Positions 37,313-48,165 of a DNA stretch of 64,000 nucleotides are shown one piece after another. The stretch covers positions 3,721,854 to 3,785,853 of the forward strand of contig JAJEKV010000031.1 in NCBI GenBank assembly GCA_021234155.1. The letters run 5' to 3'. Position 1 is the first letter of the stretch. Each line of letters opens with the position of its first letter. The stretch is from Isoetes taiwanensis (lineage: Eukaryota > Streptophyta > Lycopodiopsida > Isoetales > Isoetaceae). The notes under the pieces are model-generated. The model had not been told where the DNA came from, ran no database searches, and was given only the letters and a program-made list of their open reading frames with translations. The position numbers and the translations under genes were made by a program.

Positions 37313-39500
37313 GCCGTTCCACAACATCTCATCAAACAAATGTATTCCGTCCCCTCAGCCTCTTATCAAAAGTGCTTTTTCATATATTTAGTACAATATT
37401 GGTCCCTAGACTCAATAAGGAACATAAACTGAAGTTTTCGAGTCCAGACTGAACTCCGAAATGATGATAATAATAATTGGAGTTTTAGGGTACTCCAACG
37501 CCATAGAATAATAATAATATTGAGGTTTTAGGGTGTACCCAACACCATATAATAATTGAAGTTTTGATATGAAGTATCATGTAGCATACACTGCGGGGTT
37601 TTGTATTTTATATCTAATATGAGAGGATTTATGAGTGATGTGATTTTACAGACATACTAATTGGTATATCTAGAGTAACATACCGCTACTCCAAATTCTA
37701 GTGCAGATTGGTCATACCTATGATTTCTGCCATATCTGAAAATCAAACATGCAGAATGTGATCAAATAGGCTTTTAGGGTTATTTGGTTGTTTGTACATT
37801 TTCTTCTTTCTGTGGTCAGAAGGTGCTACGCAAAGCGAGCCACGATCTCATGATTTTTTTGTGCACTTTATTTTGATTCCTCGATTGTACGCAGTAGGTT
37901 CCTGAGCCTAAAAATTTTCACATGTATTCACAGAAGAAGCTATGGGGTTTGAAAATCAGACGAAAGCACCAGATGGTCTCATGGGCGATTAAAGAAAGTG
38001 AAGATATCTATCATGGAGGAGCTTACATGCAGATCCTAAGAGGAGGACGTTCTAGCCATATCTTTGGCCTTATAGAGGAGCCCCTGTGGACGCTTCATCT
38101 GATGTCGCTACACATAGATTCTGGTTTCTCTTGTCCCCATTGGTATTCCCAAGTCATGAAATTTTTTTTTAATCCGTGAGTATGCATTCTTGTATCTTTC
38201 AAAGATTTTACTGCTACTTTCTAGCTCTGGCTTTTCTTCTAATCCAAGAAATTACACGAAGTTCCCTCGATTCAGCTTTGAAACTTTTTTTGATAATTTT
38301 CACTAGGACTTCTTAAAGATTTCGTAATCGATGAGCTATACTTGAAATGTTTATTCAGGATTTATCGAGAATGGGATTACTCTGCTCACAAGAAATAGAA
38401 ATTATTCAGACAAGAACGTAGAAAGAATGCACGAGCAGAAAAAGGAGGTTTCGCACTCAGAAAAGCTGATAAAAGGAAGATCTTTCTCCCAAAATGGCTA
38501 GAAAGATGAAAGAAATACCTTTCCATAAGTGTTATTTCAATTTATGAGTCCAATCGGATATCATCTACATGATAATTGGAACAATAGGATTAAACATTAT
38601 AATGGTATGTCCTGCCATTTATGGCAATTGCGGCTGGGAGAGCTTCGATTCTATGGAAATAATATCGAAACTCTGAACAAGCTTCCATGAAGCCTAAGGG
38701 TAACATCAAAAGGCTTTAATTTTAATTGTAATTTCATGGAAGGTTTAAGTCCCTATTGAATTGAAAATAAGGTTGCATTAAAAATGTTCCCATTTGGGAC
38801 TCCAGCGTGCTGCAGCCAAAACAACGGTACGTTCAATGCGCTTTCGCATTAAAATGCCCATTTGGGACTCTGCGGCACCGCAGTACCTTTCCGTGGTAAG
38901 ATCAGATCCATTGCTTGTGCATCTTTGATGTGGTAAGATCATTTTGATGTGGTGGTGGATTATTAAGTGCGTATGTATTTCTGCATGCAAAAAACGAATG
39001 TCCGGTAAAGATCATTGGTTATCACTTTGCATTCTAATTCTATAAAGTTTGCTTTGATAGCTAAAACCGCAGACTAAAAACTCAAACATATCTGTTTTGG
39101 TTGTTATTGCCTAAATGACACCTTTATGGTTTTTGGGCGGATCTCTATGCAGATTGGGCAACATATATGGCTGGTTTGTATGGATAAAGTTCTGTTAAAA
39201 TTCCTGACAGAGGAGTGAAATGTCGCATCAAGTGTTTATTGTCACCCATGTAACCAAACGCATGTGGAGATTTCGAAATAGAGTTAATTTTCAGATATAA
39301 AGTTTCTTTATGTTTTCAACAATTATTAGCGATAGATGACCACGATTATTTGATGGTGAGATTATTGTTAGCCAGGTCCAGCAACATGTCATCCGCCAGA
39401 GTAATTGAGTTGCATATCGACGGCAGTTTTAAAGTTGTTAATTGGTTGACATGTAATAGTGTTTTCTGTTTGTTATGCCATTTCATCGGTACAGGGGCCC
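37313..39500. other. Unassigned AT-rich interval with small duplications
   Basis: Two short tandem duplications are visible: a GGAGTTTTAGGG-type unit with AATAATAATA at 37470-37565, and a ~65-bp unit with CCCATTTGGGACTC at 38790-38875. A frame at 37922-38179 (85 codons) has no known motif. Confidence 0.4.
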
Positions 39501-39506
39501 GCCGCT

Positions 39507-39945
39507 TAATATAACAATCAACACAACAACTACCACACATTATTATCACAAACCATTGCATTTAACACATTTAATTAAAATCCCCTTAAAACCCCTTTCA
39601 ATTTGGGTGCATATTCAAATTTAGGGCAAATGGTATCAAAAATATATTTACAAATACATGTATAAATTAACACCATTTGAGTATATGTTCTCTCAAACCT
39701 TATATTTGTAAACCTAGTATACAGTACAAAAACTTCAAAGGCCAGCATACCCCACAAACGAGGATCGCTATATACTATTTCTAGATCGAGAATAAAGGGC
39801 AAATATGCCCATCCGACAAATTCTCGATGCCCTGAAAACTCCTGCTTGAATATGCACCCAAACCAAAGGGGTTTAAGGGGATTAATAAAACGTTAAATGC
39901 AATGGTTTGTGCTAATAACTTAATGTGGTAGGTTAATTGTTATAT
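39507..39945. mobile_element. MITE-like element with ~100-bp terminal inverted repeats, copy 1
   Basis: The left arm (39507-39612) and right arm (39848-39945) are inverted copies. Both hold AACCATTGCATTTAAC, a TCCCCTTAAA...CCCC segment and TTTGGGTGCATATTC, and both end in ATATAACAATYAAC. The centre is AT-rich with no ORF. A target-site duplication is not clear. The type would be a short non-autonomous DNA transposon. Confidence 0.75.
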
Positions 39946-40529
39946 ATTGTGCACTGGTCTCCTTCTCGTCTTTCTAAAGCCCTTCATTACCCCCATGCTG
40001 TGCAAGTAGGTGTTCCGCAAATATGTGTAAATAATTTAGAAAGTTCACTTGTGCATGTCAACCAATTACACTTAGACAAGTTTCCAGAGTGGAAATAAAC
40101 TCAGCCTTTGTTTTAATATAATGCAATGATGTGCAATGGTTGCATACGGTGGATGTCACATGAAAGCAAACACAATCATACAAAATGGCATATGTCAATT
40201 ATATGTTCAAGCCTATGAATGAAATTCATCCACCAATATCCATGGAGAATAGTCGACTGTGTTCATCTATAGCATCTTCTCCAATGAAATAGTCTTGTTT
40301 GGAGAAATAGTAAAGGAGAACATATGCGCAAGAATGATGATTAACACCTGGCTATGTACATTAACAGGGTTACTTTTTAGATTTTTATAATGGCTTTTTC
40401 ATTGCATGAGCCGAAGTGACTTCGCGAGCTATCTTTACAAGATCGGCAGGCCCAAATAGTATTTAGAGTGCATCCTTTATATCGCGATTTCGGTTGGTTG
40501 GAATCAACCGAGGGTTGTTGTCTTCTCCA

Positions 40530-40725
40530 GATGTGTTTGCATGAACATTACGCATGGCATGCATGTGCACATGCATGTGCATGTGTGTGGCTGTGCATGT
40601 GCATTTCGTGCATGCATATGCATGTTCATGACAGGCATGCGGCATGTGCATGTGTATTGTGCATGCATGCAGTAAGTGCAAGTGCAAGTGCATGTGCATG
40701 TGTGTGCATTGTGTGCATGCATTTA
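40530..40725. repeat. CATGCA / TGTGCATG microsatellite
   Basis: Alternating purine-pyrimidine tetra- and hexanucleotides (GCATGTGCATG, TGCATGCA) fill about 190 bp. They read similarly on both strands because the motif is nearly palindromic. The Cys/His/Met-rich frames on both strands are artefacts. Confidence 0.9.
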
Positions 40726-41362
40726 CCGCCCTCCTGATCTTATTGCCTGAGTGGAGTTTACCACCCAGATGATTTTTGTTCTGTCTCATAAAGGTTTGTT
40801 TTGTTTTATCGTTTCTTCCGCCAGCGGCAATCGTTTTAAGTATAAGGTGTTGGTTTCTTGATTCTCATGTAATGTAGTGCTACAAAACCCTCTTTTACTC
40901 TCCTAAGATTTGCTGCGTGATTCAAAAAGAGTTTAGAGTTTAGGCCCTATGTTTCAAGCCTTCCAACTCGATAATTGGCCGCCGAATTGTTCATAGCAAA
41001 ATTTCTTTAATAATCAACAAACGATTCTTATGCACATCGCATCTGGAATACCCACTCTTTTCCATGTCATCACAGACGGGCCAAACAAGGCCACAAGAAT
41101 CCATTTATATTGTAGGTTTGGAACTTAATTCCAACCATAAGGTGAATCCATGCATTACCTTTTAAGCTAGAGATGGAGCATCCAAAATCATATGGATTGA
41201 TAAAACAATCGTAATAATGGGATCAATCGTCATCTTTATGGTAATTTTACCATGTTCATTTGTTTTATTTGATCAAATTCAAAAGCATGTATTGGAAGCT
41301 CCCTCAAATGAATTCCCAGTTGCTAAAATACAATTATGAGGCAATCATAAAATTAAACTCCC

Positions 41363-41815
41363 CAACACATAACAACCAACACATACCGAACGACACATTA
41401 ACAACCACCATAACTAAATACGACATTAATTAACACAAACCATTGGGTCCCAAACACATTTAAATTAAAATCCTCCCTTTAAACCCCTTGGTTTAAAGTG
41501 CATATTCACACGTAGGGCATTTGTGAGTTTTAGAGCCCTAATTGCATATTTGCACCTAATGCAAATCAACACCATATAGTATTTCTGCTTGAAATCTTAT
41601 ATATTTCCTTTGCTTAATCTTATATACAAGATGATAGCAAATTTTGTACTCCTGCATTTTCACGTAAAACGAAATTCCTTTACTGCATTTGCTTAGGATT
41701 AAGGAATAAGTGTGGGGTGAATATGCCTATCCAATGCTCGCTGTCTCCCGAGTCACTGTGAATATGCACCTTTCAAACCAAAGGGGGTTTAAGGGGATTT
41801 TAATTTTAAAATATG
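41363..41815. mobile_element. MITE-like element, copy 2 (3' end truncated)
   Basis: Same family as 39507-39945: the left end CATAACAACCAACAC, CACAAACCATT, the TTAAA...CCCCTT segment and GTGCATATTCA, then the inverted arm GAATATGCACC...AAAGGGGGTTTAAGGGG near 41760. The right end breaks off before the terminal ATTGTTATAT, so the inverted repeat is incomplete. Confidence 0.65.
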
Positions 41816-43250
41816 TTGATATCCCAGGTTTTGATATCCTGGTATCTTTGAACTTGATACCGCATGAGTGCCAGCCATGTGGAAATCAATGGTAATTTCG
41901 GCTTTTTAGGGAAAGACACACGCCGTAATGCTTTGGGGTAAAGATTTAATTATTCTCTTTACAAAAACGATTGATATGGGCAATACACCAAACCAGCGTA
42001 AAACTGTGGCAACGTGGTGGTGGTTAATAAGCAAAAATGTTCGATAAGCAACAATGGATCCCGATGAAATCGTAAAAGAAAACGATTATCAGTATGGCGA
42101 AAAATAGTGAAAGCAAAAACGAGCTGAATCGGACAAAACCAGAACGAAAGCGAGGAAACATTTGAAATCCAGGCCAAACGTTAGAAAACGAACGAGGCTG
42201 GTAAAAATCGACGGAGTGCCAAAGGTTAAGCCAGAAATTGATGTGGATTTAGGCTGCAAACAAACGATGGAGCAAGGTTAGAAAAAAGGAATGAAAGCAA
42301 AAAACATGGAAAGCAAGGAGCTTAGCAAAACGAAAGACAAAAAGGTTAAAAGAACGCGGAAAAGGTTTGGGGCCCACTATTTTTCTTTGTTGAGGCTGTG
42401 ATGATGGGTTACTTCAGAGGCGCAGAGCTTTCTGATTATGCCCAAGAAACGCTGCTTATGGTAGCTTCTTTTTCCTTCTCCTTCCACCTTTCTTCAGGAG
42501 GCTGCCGTGAGTTCATCATCGCTTCGCTTTTATTTGCAAGATCTTTAGGGCGCTTAAGACCAATAGTAAGGATAGATTGCTCGGCTGCAATCGCTTCTCA
42601 TTACGGTTAAAGCGGCTATGGCTGACACGTTGAATGATTTGCTTTCTGATCTCATCCTTTCTTTCTTTGCGGCTAAGGTAACAAAGGATATCACCAATAG
42701 TATGTAGGCTACCGTGAACTTAAAGCCAAGATAAATATCTTTAGTTAATAGCTCAAGCCACACCGGACATATCAAACCCGCATCGTGAGTAAGGGTAGAA
42801 ATAAGCAAAGATCAAAACAAAGCATACCGAGATGCAAATGAATTCTTTCACGAACAAGTAACCGTGAATAACTGTAAAGTACAAGGAACCTTTCCGCAAA
42901 AATAAAATGATCAAGAAAGATAGCGGAACTGGGAGGCGGAAAAGGCGGGAAAATAGCATCAAGGCCAGTAGATATGAGGGCTGGCTTCGCCGGCTCCCGA
43001 ATAATGCAAGCAGACGCGAACATCCACCGGGCTTCTTGATCCGGTGACCAAAACATAGAGAAAAAAATGGATTAGATGGAAAATACAACAAAGATCAAAA
43101 TATGATCCCGAAAGTTTGATCTCAGAGAACCCATTCGTCTGGACGACGAAAGACATCCTGCCCCAGATGCCTTTGGCGAAGGTAGCCCCATCGCAGCCTC
43201 GCATGAACCATCGAGCACCATCAGAGGCTTGTTAATTGGGGACCGGAGGT
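41816..43250. other. Unassigned interval, purine-rich then mixed
   Basis: 42000-42360 is rich in GAAAACGA and AAAGCAAA motifs. Frames at 42398-42610 (+) and 42753-43204 (-) are open but show no motif; the minus frame has hydrophobic stretches. None can be named. Confidence 0.35.
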
Positions 43251-43483
43251 AATAATGGATACGCTGGACCGCTTATGCCCCCCCGTCCGGCGACATTAAC
43301 CTCACTTACTTGTGGATTATGTATATAACTGCAAAGATGTCATCATTCCTTATTACTATGTTTTTCCAAACCCTTCTAAGTGGGGTTTTTAACTCGCAGT
43401 AATACGCCGCTTCTCTCTTGTACTGGGGTCCTATAGGCCACAATCCTGGATCGGAGTAAAATCATATTCTATTCTATTCTATC
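43250..43483 (+). mobile_element. LINE 3' end with ATTCT tail (copy B)
   Basis: Related to the 3' UTR of the LINE at 24193-24779: a TATGTATA segment, the TATTACT...AGTAATA hairpin, GGGTCC(T)ATAGGCC and a tail of ATTCT units (43465-43481). It abuts the dispersed repeat at 43486, so it probably inserted at or near that repeat's edge. The coding part is absent, and the left edge is uncertain. Confidence 0.75.
43351..43404 (+). other. Predicted hairpin in LINE 3' UTR (copy B)
   Basis: The outer stem is TATTACT (43351-43357) with AGTAATA (43398-43404). An inner GTTT/AAAC pair (43360-43363 with 43368-43371) matches inner hairpin 1 of copy A, and GGGGTTTTTAAC follows at 43382-43393, where copy A has inner hairpin 2. 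Confidence 0.55.
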
Positions 43484-43485
43484 TG

Positions 43486-44137
43486 GCGATTTTCCCCACA
43501 ACTCTCAAAATGTGGCCTCAAAGGTTAAAATCAGGATCACTTCGATGCCGCAATATGAAATCAAAAGCTTGCATTGATGAAACTGCAGAATAAGGATTTG
43601 AAGAAAAAAACTTGAAAGATAATTTTTTGGGGCCTAAAGAATTTTTTAGAGAGCATAAAACTCCAACATAAGAGTAGTCCTCCATGTCTCTAAACCATGG
43701 AGGGGCCATTGATCCGGGGCCAAGGAGGAGCTCACACCATCCCAAGAACTTTGGAGTATAAGCAAGAGGAGGAGTCAGGTTCCTTTAAATTTTTATGAAC
43801 ATTATTTTCATCCTGACCTTTAATTTTTGCCTCTCTTAATTCCACCTTTTGATCTTGCCTCTTATCCAACCTTTTAATTTCAATTTCTTCTATCTCCACC
43901 CTTTATCTTGCCTCTTTATCTCAACTCTTTAATTTTTGCCTTAATCTCCACCTTTGATCTTGCCTCTTCATCTAGCCTTTAATGTACCTCTTTCAAAACT
44001 ACTAAAAAATCTTAGGCCTGAATTTAAAACAACTAGATTCAGGCCCTTATTTTTGGTGCCTGGCAGACCTTACAACATTTGGGCTTATAATCGATCCCCT
44101 CCCCAATGGTTCTCTCTTTTTTTTTTCGCGTTGACGG
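43486..44137 (+). repeat. Dispersed repeat, copy 2
   Basis: Partner of 36676-37312. It lies directly after the ATTCT tail of a LINE and directly before an LTR-like fragment, so it may be part of a larger composite element. The internal ~55-bp pyrimidine-rich units are clearer here (43815-43985). Confidence 0.8.
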
Positions 44138-44600
44138 GTGCTAAAACCCGGCCAATGGGGCCACCGAGGGGGCACGAAGTTCTAGCACGCCTGTGGATCC
44201 GCTATACTCGAAGGAGACGCCTCCACCCGCCCTGACGGACGGGGACCCATCCGCAGCGTGCAATGGAGGGGCGATGATGGACAACCCATGCACTTGCGCC
44301 GCCCAACGGCGTTATACTCCGTATGTTGATAGTCTTGAGGCCCGCCGCTGATCCCTCGAGTCCGAGCCCGGTAGTGCCCGGTTATGGTGTTATTTCATGT
44401 TATTATGGATGGCTATCTATTCCTGATGATGAAGGGATGGACCACCTTCGGTGGTGGTATATATTATTTTGCATGATGATCAGATACACGCAGTATGTAT
44501 GCTCATCAGATGGGGGATTTCCCATAGAGGACGTGGGACGAATGACACCTCTCAGAGCCTTTTCGCCTTGACACTCTGGCCATCCCAAGTGGTCCAAGTG
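44138..44600 (+). repeat. LTR fragment related to the gypsy LTRs
   Basis: It shares an ordered set of blocks with 7130-7350 and 21385-21610: GTGCAATG with a G-rich run and GACAAC, CGCC(C/T)AACG, TTGAGGCCCG, CGAGTCCGAG with CGGTAG, and a TTATGGATGGCTAT / TTTTGATGGATG segment followed by CCTTCG and GGTGGT. It is diverged enough to be another subfamily. No internal domains flank it, so it may be a partial or solo LTR. Confidence 0.65.
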
Positions 44601-45240
44601 ACTCAAGGCCTTAAGGCAGGATAGTCATGAGGCCTCTACATTTATACATGAGAGTATCGATAGATTCCGGAGAAGCGCTTACAAAGGTAATGAGCATTTT
44701 TGTGGAACCAAAATCGCTAACTGGGCCATAGTCCAACTCGTTAGTTGATGGTATTTCCTCCCAGGTTAGAGTGTCCCATCTCGACCCAGCTAGGCAAGTT
44801 CTCGCCCCTGCCATTACCTCGGCGCATTGCCCAACCGCGAAACGGCTTTTCATCTTTCCTTCTACGTTTGAGGTATATATTTGTGCTAGTTGATCACCAA
44901 AATCCTCAGCTAACCTTCACTGCTAAAAAGGGCACCCATAGCTCCGCTCATAGGCTTGTAATTTTGGATTTTAAGTGTAGAATAATGGAACCTGTGAAAC
45001 ATATTACTAGAAAGTAGTAGACATGAAGCGATAGTAAGTCAGATGCTTCCTGAAGAATTCAGAATGGTTGGAGTAAATTGAGTTGAAAAATGGAGACTTG
45101 AGACTCTAATTCTGGTGTTGAGTATTTGGAATTGGATTTGTATGGATGTTTTCTGGTGCTGTTAGTCCCGTCATTCCTCTATGCAGCTAAGGGCAAGAAT
45201 GGATAACATTAATAAACAATATGGCAATTAACTAGTTAAT
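44601..45240. other. Unassigned interval
   Basis: No recognisable coding or repeat content. Short open frames on both strands (44611-44853 minus, 44745-45017 plus) have no known motif. Confidence 0.3.
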
Positions 45241-45525
45241 CCTTTGGTTAGTTCATCTCAAAAAGCTCTCTCCCTATGCCGTCATAGTAGAATTGTTTTT
45301 CAAAAATGCCTTTGCCTATGCCGTCATGCGCAAATCCCATTTCCAAAAAAAAAGGCTTGCTCTATGCTGGCCATGGGCAAACTCTTTAAAAGCGTCTTTG
45401 CTGTGAAAAAAAACGCCTTTGCTCTATTACCTATGCCATCATGGGTATGCTTTTTTTATTTAGTACTTTTGTTTTCTTTCTTCCTTTTCAAGAAAATGCT
45501 ATCCTCCCTATGCCATCATAGGCAC
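45240..45525. repeat. Irregular tandem repeat with CTATGCCRTCAT
   Basis: Five copies of a TATGCCGTCAT-like motif (about 45274, 45315, 45363, 45430 and 45510) are separated by 40-80 bp of T- and A-rich DNA that often includes AAAATGCC or AAAACGCC. Another related copy is near 46499. Confidence 0.65.
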
Positions 45526-46045
45526 AACATTTCATCCCATCGATCCGAGACATCTGATCGCGATTCGAATGGGACGAGCATGGCGTTTTGCATGCATGCG
45601 GCGGCGATGCCCATTCCGTTGGGAGTTCGCTTATTTTAGCGCTGCTTGCTTCGACTTCCTCGGCTCTGGGCGCCTTCTCTGGGAGACTCTTATTCTCTTT
45701 GATCACGCCTGTGCAGGAGGGCTTCTTCACCGGTTTGGCTTAATTTGGCTTTTCATGTCATTCCCTTTTCTACTCTTTAGCCTTCATCCTGCACCTTCGC
45801 CTCGATCCTACTTTGTTAAGGAAGTCCTTGGTATTCTACAAGGTTTGTTGGTTTAGCGAGTCCCATTCTAGATCCCATCATCCGAAAGATACCTGATCGC
45901 CATTCTAGACTGGGACGAGACGCATGTTTCAGATGCAGCAAGCATGTATGCCCATCTGCTGGGAGTTCGCTATTTTATGCTGCTTCATTTGACTTCCACC
46001 TGCTGCCTTCTCTCTCAAGCAGTACTCTTATTCTCTTTGAACCCA
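45525..46045. repeat. ~345-bp tandem duplication
   Basis: 45525-45705 matches 45870-46040: ATCCCATC, then GATCGC.ATTC, GGGACGAG, ATGCCCAT, GGGAGTTCGC, GCTGCTT, ACTCTTATTCTCTTTGA. A third, shorter match (GTTTGTTGGTTT...GAGTCCCATTCTAG) links 45843 with 46468. Confidence 0.75.
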
Positions 46046-46204
46046 CCTCCCCTTCTTTGTTATTAGATTTTTATCGCGGCACGCTAATCGCCCTCCACTG
46101 GAGGTTTGTTTTGTTCGTTGTTTTGTTGGTGATGCGTGGCCAGGCAGCGAAGCAGATCTGTTTCTCACTCTTTTCCATTTGTGGGTTTTGGAGGATTTTT
46201 TTAT

Positions 46205-46480
46205 GCCTTCCGCTTGTCCACAGCCTCTTGCCGAAGGCTTATCACTAGGGTTTTTTCCTCGAAACCCTAAAGGCTGGGTTTTTTATCCCAAGTGATAAGC
46301 TTTGCAGGCAATACACCAGCTCATTTCTAATAGCATTGTATTTTGTTGGGGTCCAAATATAATTGGATTTTCCTTTTATTTTTTATGGGTAGAAGTTCGG
46401 TGATGTGCGCTACCCACTATCCACCATTGTAGAAACCCGTCGAGATGAATGAGAAGCAAGGGCGGTTTGTTGGTTTCATG
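46205..46480 (+). mobile_element. LINE-like 3' end without pentamer tail (copy C)
   Basis: It aligns with 55982-56245: GCCTTCCG, TGTCCA, CTTATCACTAGGGTTTT, AAGCTTT.GCAGG and CCATTGTAGAAA with GAAATGAATGA-like sequence. The hairpin and the GGGGTCC(A)A motif after it also resemble the pentamer-tailed LINE ends at 24632 and 43351. No ORF remains. The link to LINEs is by 3' structure only. Confidence 0.55.
46234..46303 (+). other. Predicted branched hairpin (copy C, best paired)
   Basis: The outer stem AAGGCTTATCACT (46234-46246) pairs with AGTGATAAGCTTT (46291-46303) over 13 bp with one G-U pair. Inner hairpins are GGGTTT/AAACCC (46248-46253 with 46262-46267) and GGG/CCC (46276-46278 with 46287-46289). 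Confidence 0.65.
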
Positions 46481-47570
46481 CGAGTCCCATTCTAGAATGC
46501 CACCATAGGCATGACCATTCTCTTCCTTCCCCTTTTTTGTAACGAAGATTGGTTTTTGCATATGCAAGTATAGGCGTAGATATATTATGGATTTCCAAGA
46601 GCATCTACACTGCTACATTTTATTTTATCATGTTTTCTGTCAGACTATTAAGTCTTTATTTTATGTTGCAGTGGGCATGGAAGGCTTTATATGCAAATGT
46701 TTGTTTCTTTGAGCATGATAGATACTTTATCTACACTTGAATCACCTCCATTACGTAACATGCAGACCATATATCCCCTCAAAATTAAAGAAAAGTTGTA
46801 ACAACAATTTTTAGATCTCCTGATTGTTGCCCGCATATCCCGGCCGAGTTTTGTAATTTGAATCTTTTCACTAAAACAAGGTGTTATGCGCATATAGATT
46901 TGTGTTATTTTATTGTACCAATAACATGCTTGACAACCTTGTTTTAGTCAAGGTTGTAATCATGTGTATAAATTAATGTCATCGTGCCTTGCAAAGAACC
47001 TTTATATGAGCTTTTCAAACTTTGGTTCTTATATCATTTATGTACTCCATATCTTTTTATTATCTTGTTTTTCCAATGAAGACAAGTTCATTAAAATTAT
47101 TCCCAGTAAATAGACCCCGTATTGACGTGAGTATACCACCACTGCCGCAAATTTCTTCCTCGCCTTTAGTTTATCCATGTGGTATCGCAGGCTATCAACC
47201 ATGTGCTTACTTGCACCATCACCGCTGCAAATCTATGGCCAAAATTTAGAAAATCCGCCAAAATGGGCACGAGATTGTAGCTGCCGAACGGATTTGGCTC
47301 CTAACTGTGGTTCACACCCGAAATCGCTTGTTTATTTTAGATGAAACGCTGCTGTATTTTCCCGCCGTAGGCCCCCTACTTTGAACCGAAATAGTAAAAC
47401 GAATTTAAGCTGATTTTACTGCCCTGGGCCACATGGTTTGCTCAAGACGATGGCCCGCTGACCACTGGCTGGAATCCCAACTAAAACCCCCAGGTAATGC
47501 TTATGTGTAATCTTTCTCCGCCATGAATCCGCTTTACCCATCTAAGCTCAAGAAGAATTTTCATTCCGAC
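46481..47570. other. Unassigned interval
   Basis: No gene is recognised. Frames of up to 75 codons have no motif. 46900-46960 contains a short AACCTTG dyad around AACAAGG. Confidence 0.35.
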
Positions 47571-47574
47571 CACC

Positions 47575-48165
47575 TCTAATCGATACCTACTGCACAAATT
47601 CAGACTCAAATTCGTCGAATCCAAACCCATCCCTAATCCCTTTGTTCCACTCCTTACCTAACACTGGGGATTCAGATTATTCCAATTCTCGTTTAACCTG
47701 GAGCCTGCACTCATTTTTTTGAATGTATCGAGTGTTGTGAAGAATTGCATTCTCCTCACATTGTCAGATTGTAAGAACATGCTCTTCCAATCAAAAGAAT
47801 CCGCCTCTGTAGAAGGAAAACGTCGTTGTTGAGGAAGATTCTCAGGATTTGAGAAATCAAGCAGCATGAAATGTCGCCATGGGGATCTGGATTCCTGCCC
47901 TAATCGATACCACGCACCGTGACTTTGATCCAAATTCGCTCTAATCCAAACCCATCCCTAACTGCTCCAACCCTTACCCAACACCGATTCCATCATTCCG
48001 ACTCGCTCTAACCTGATTCACCATTTTTGAACAGATTGAGCAGAAGAATTGCATTCTCTCATATTGCTGACGAAGAACATGCCTTCAATCAAAAGAATCG
48101 CCGGTAGTAAAAACGCTATCACGAGGGAAGATTCTTTGTGGATTTGAGAATCACATGAAATGTCG
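47575..48165. repeat. ~320-bp tandem duplication
   Basis: 47575-47880 and 47899-48165 are two copies. Shared blocks are CTAATCGATACC, AATCCAAACCCATCCCTAA, AAGAATTGCATTCTC, AAGAACATGC, AATCAAAAGAATC and ATGAAATGTCG. The second copy is shorter by several indels. Confidence 0.8.

Noticed and set aside
40463-40789. Cys/His/Met-rich frames on both strands
   Set aside because: They arise from the near-palindromic CATGCA microsatellite; both strands look alike.
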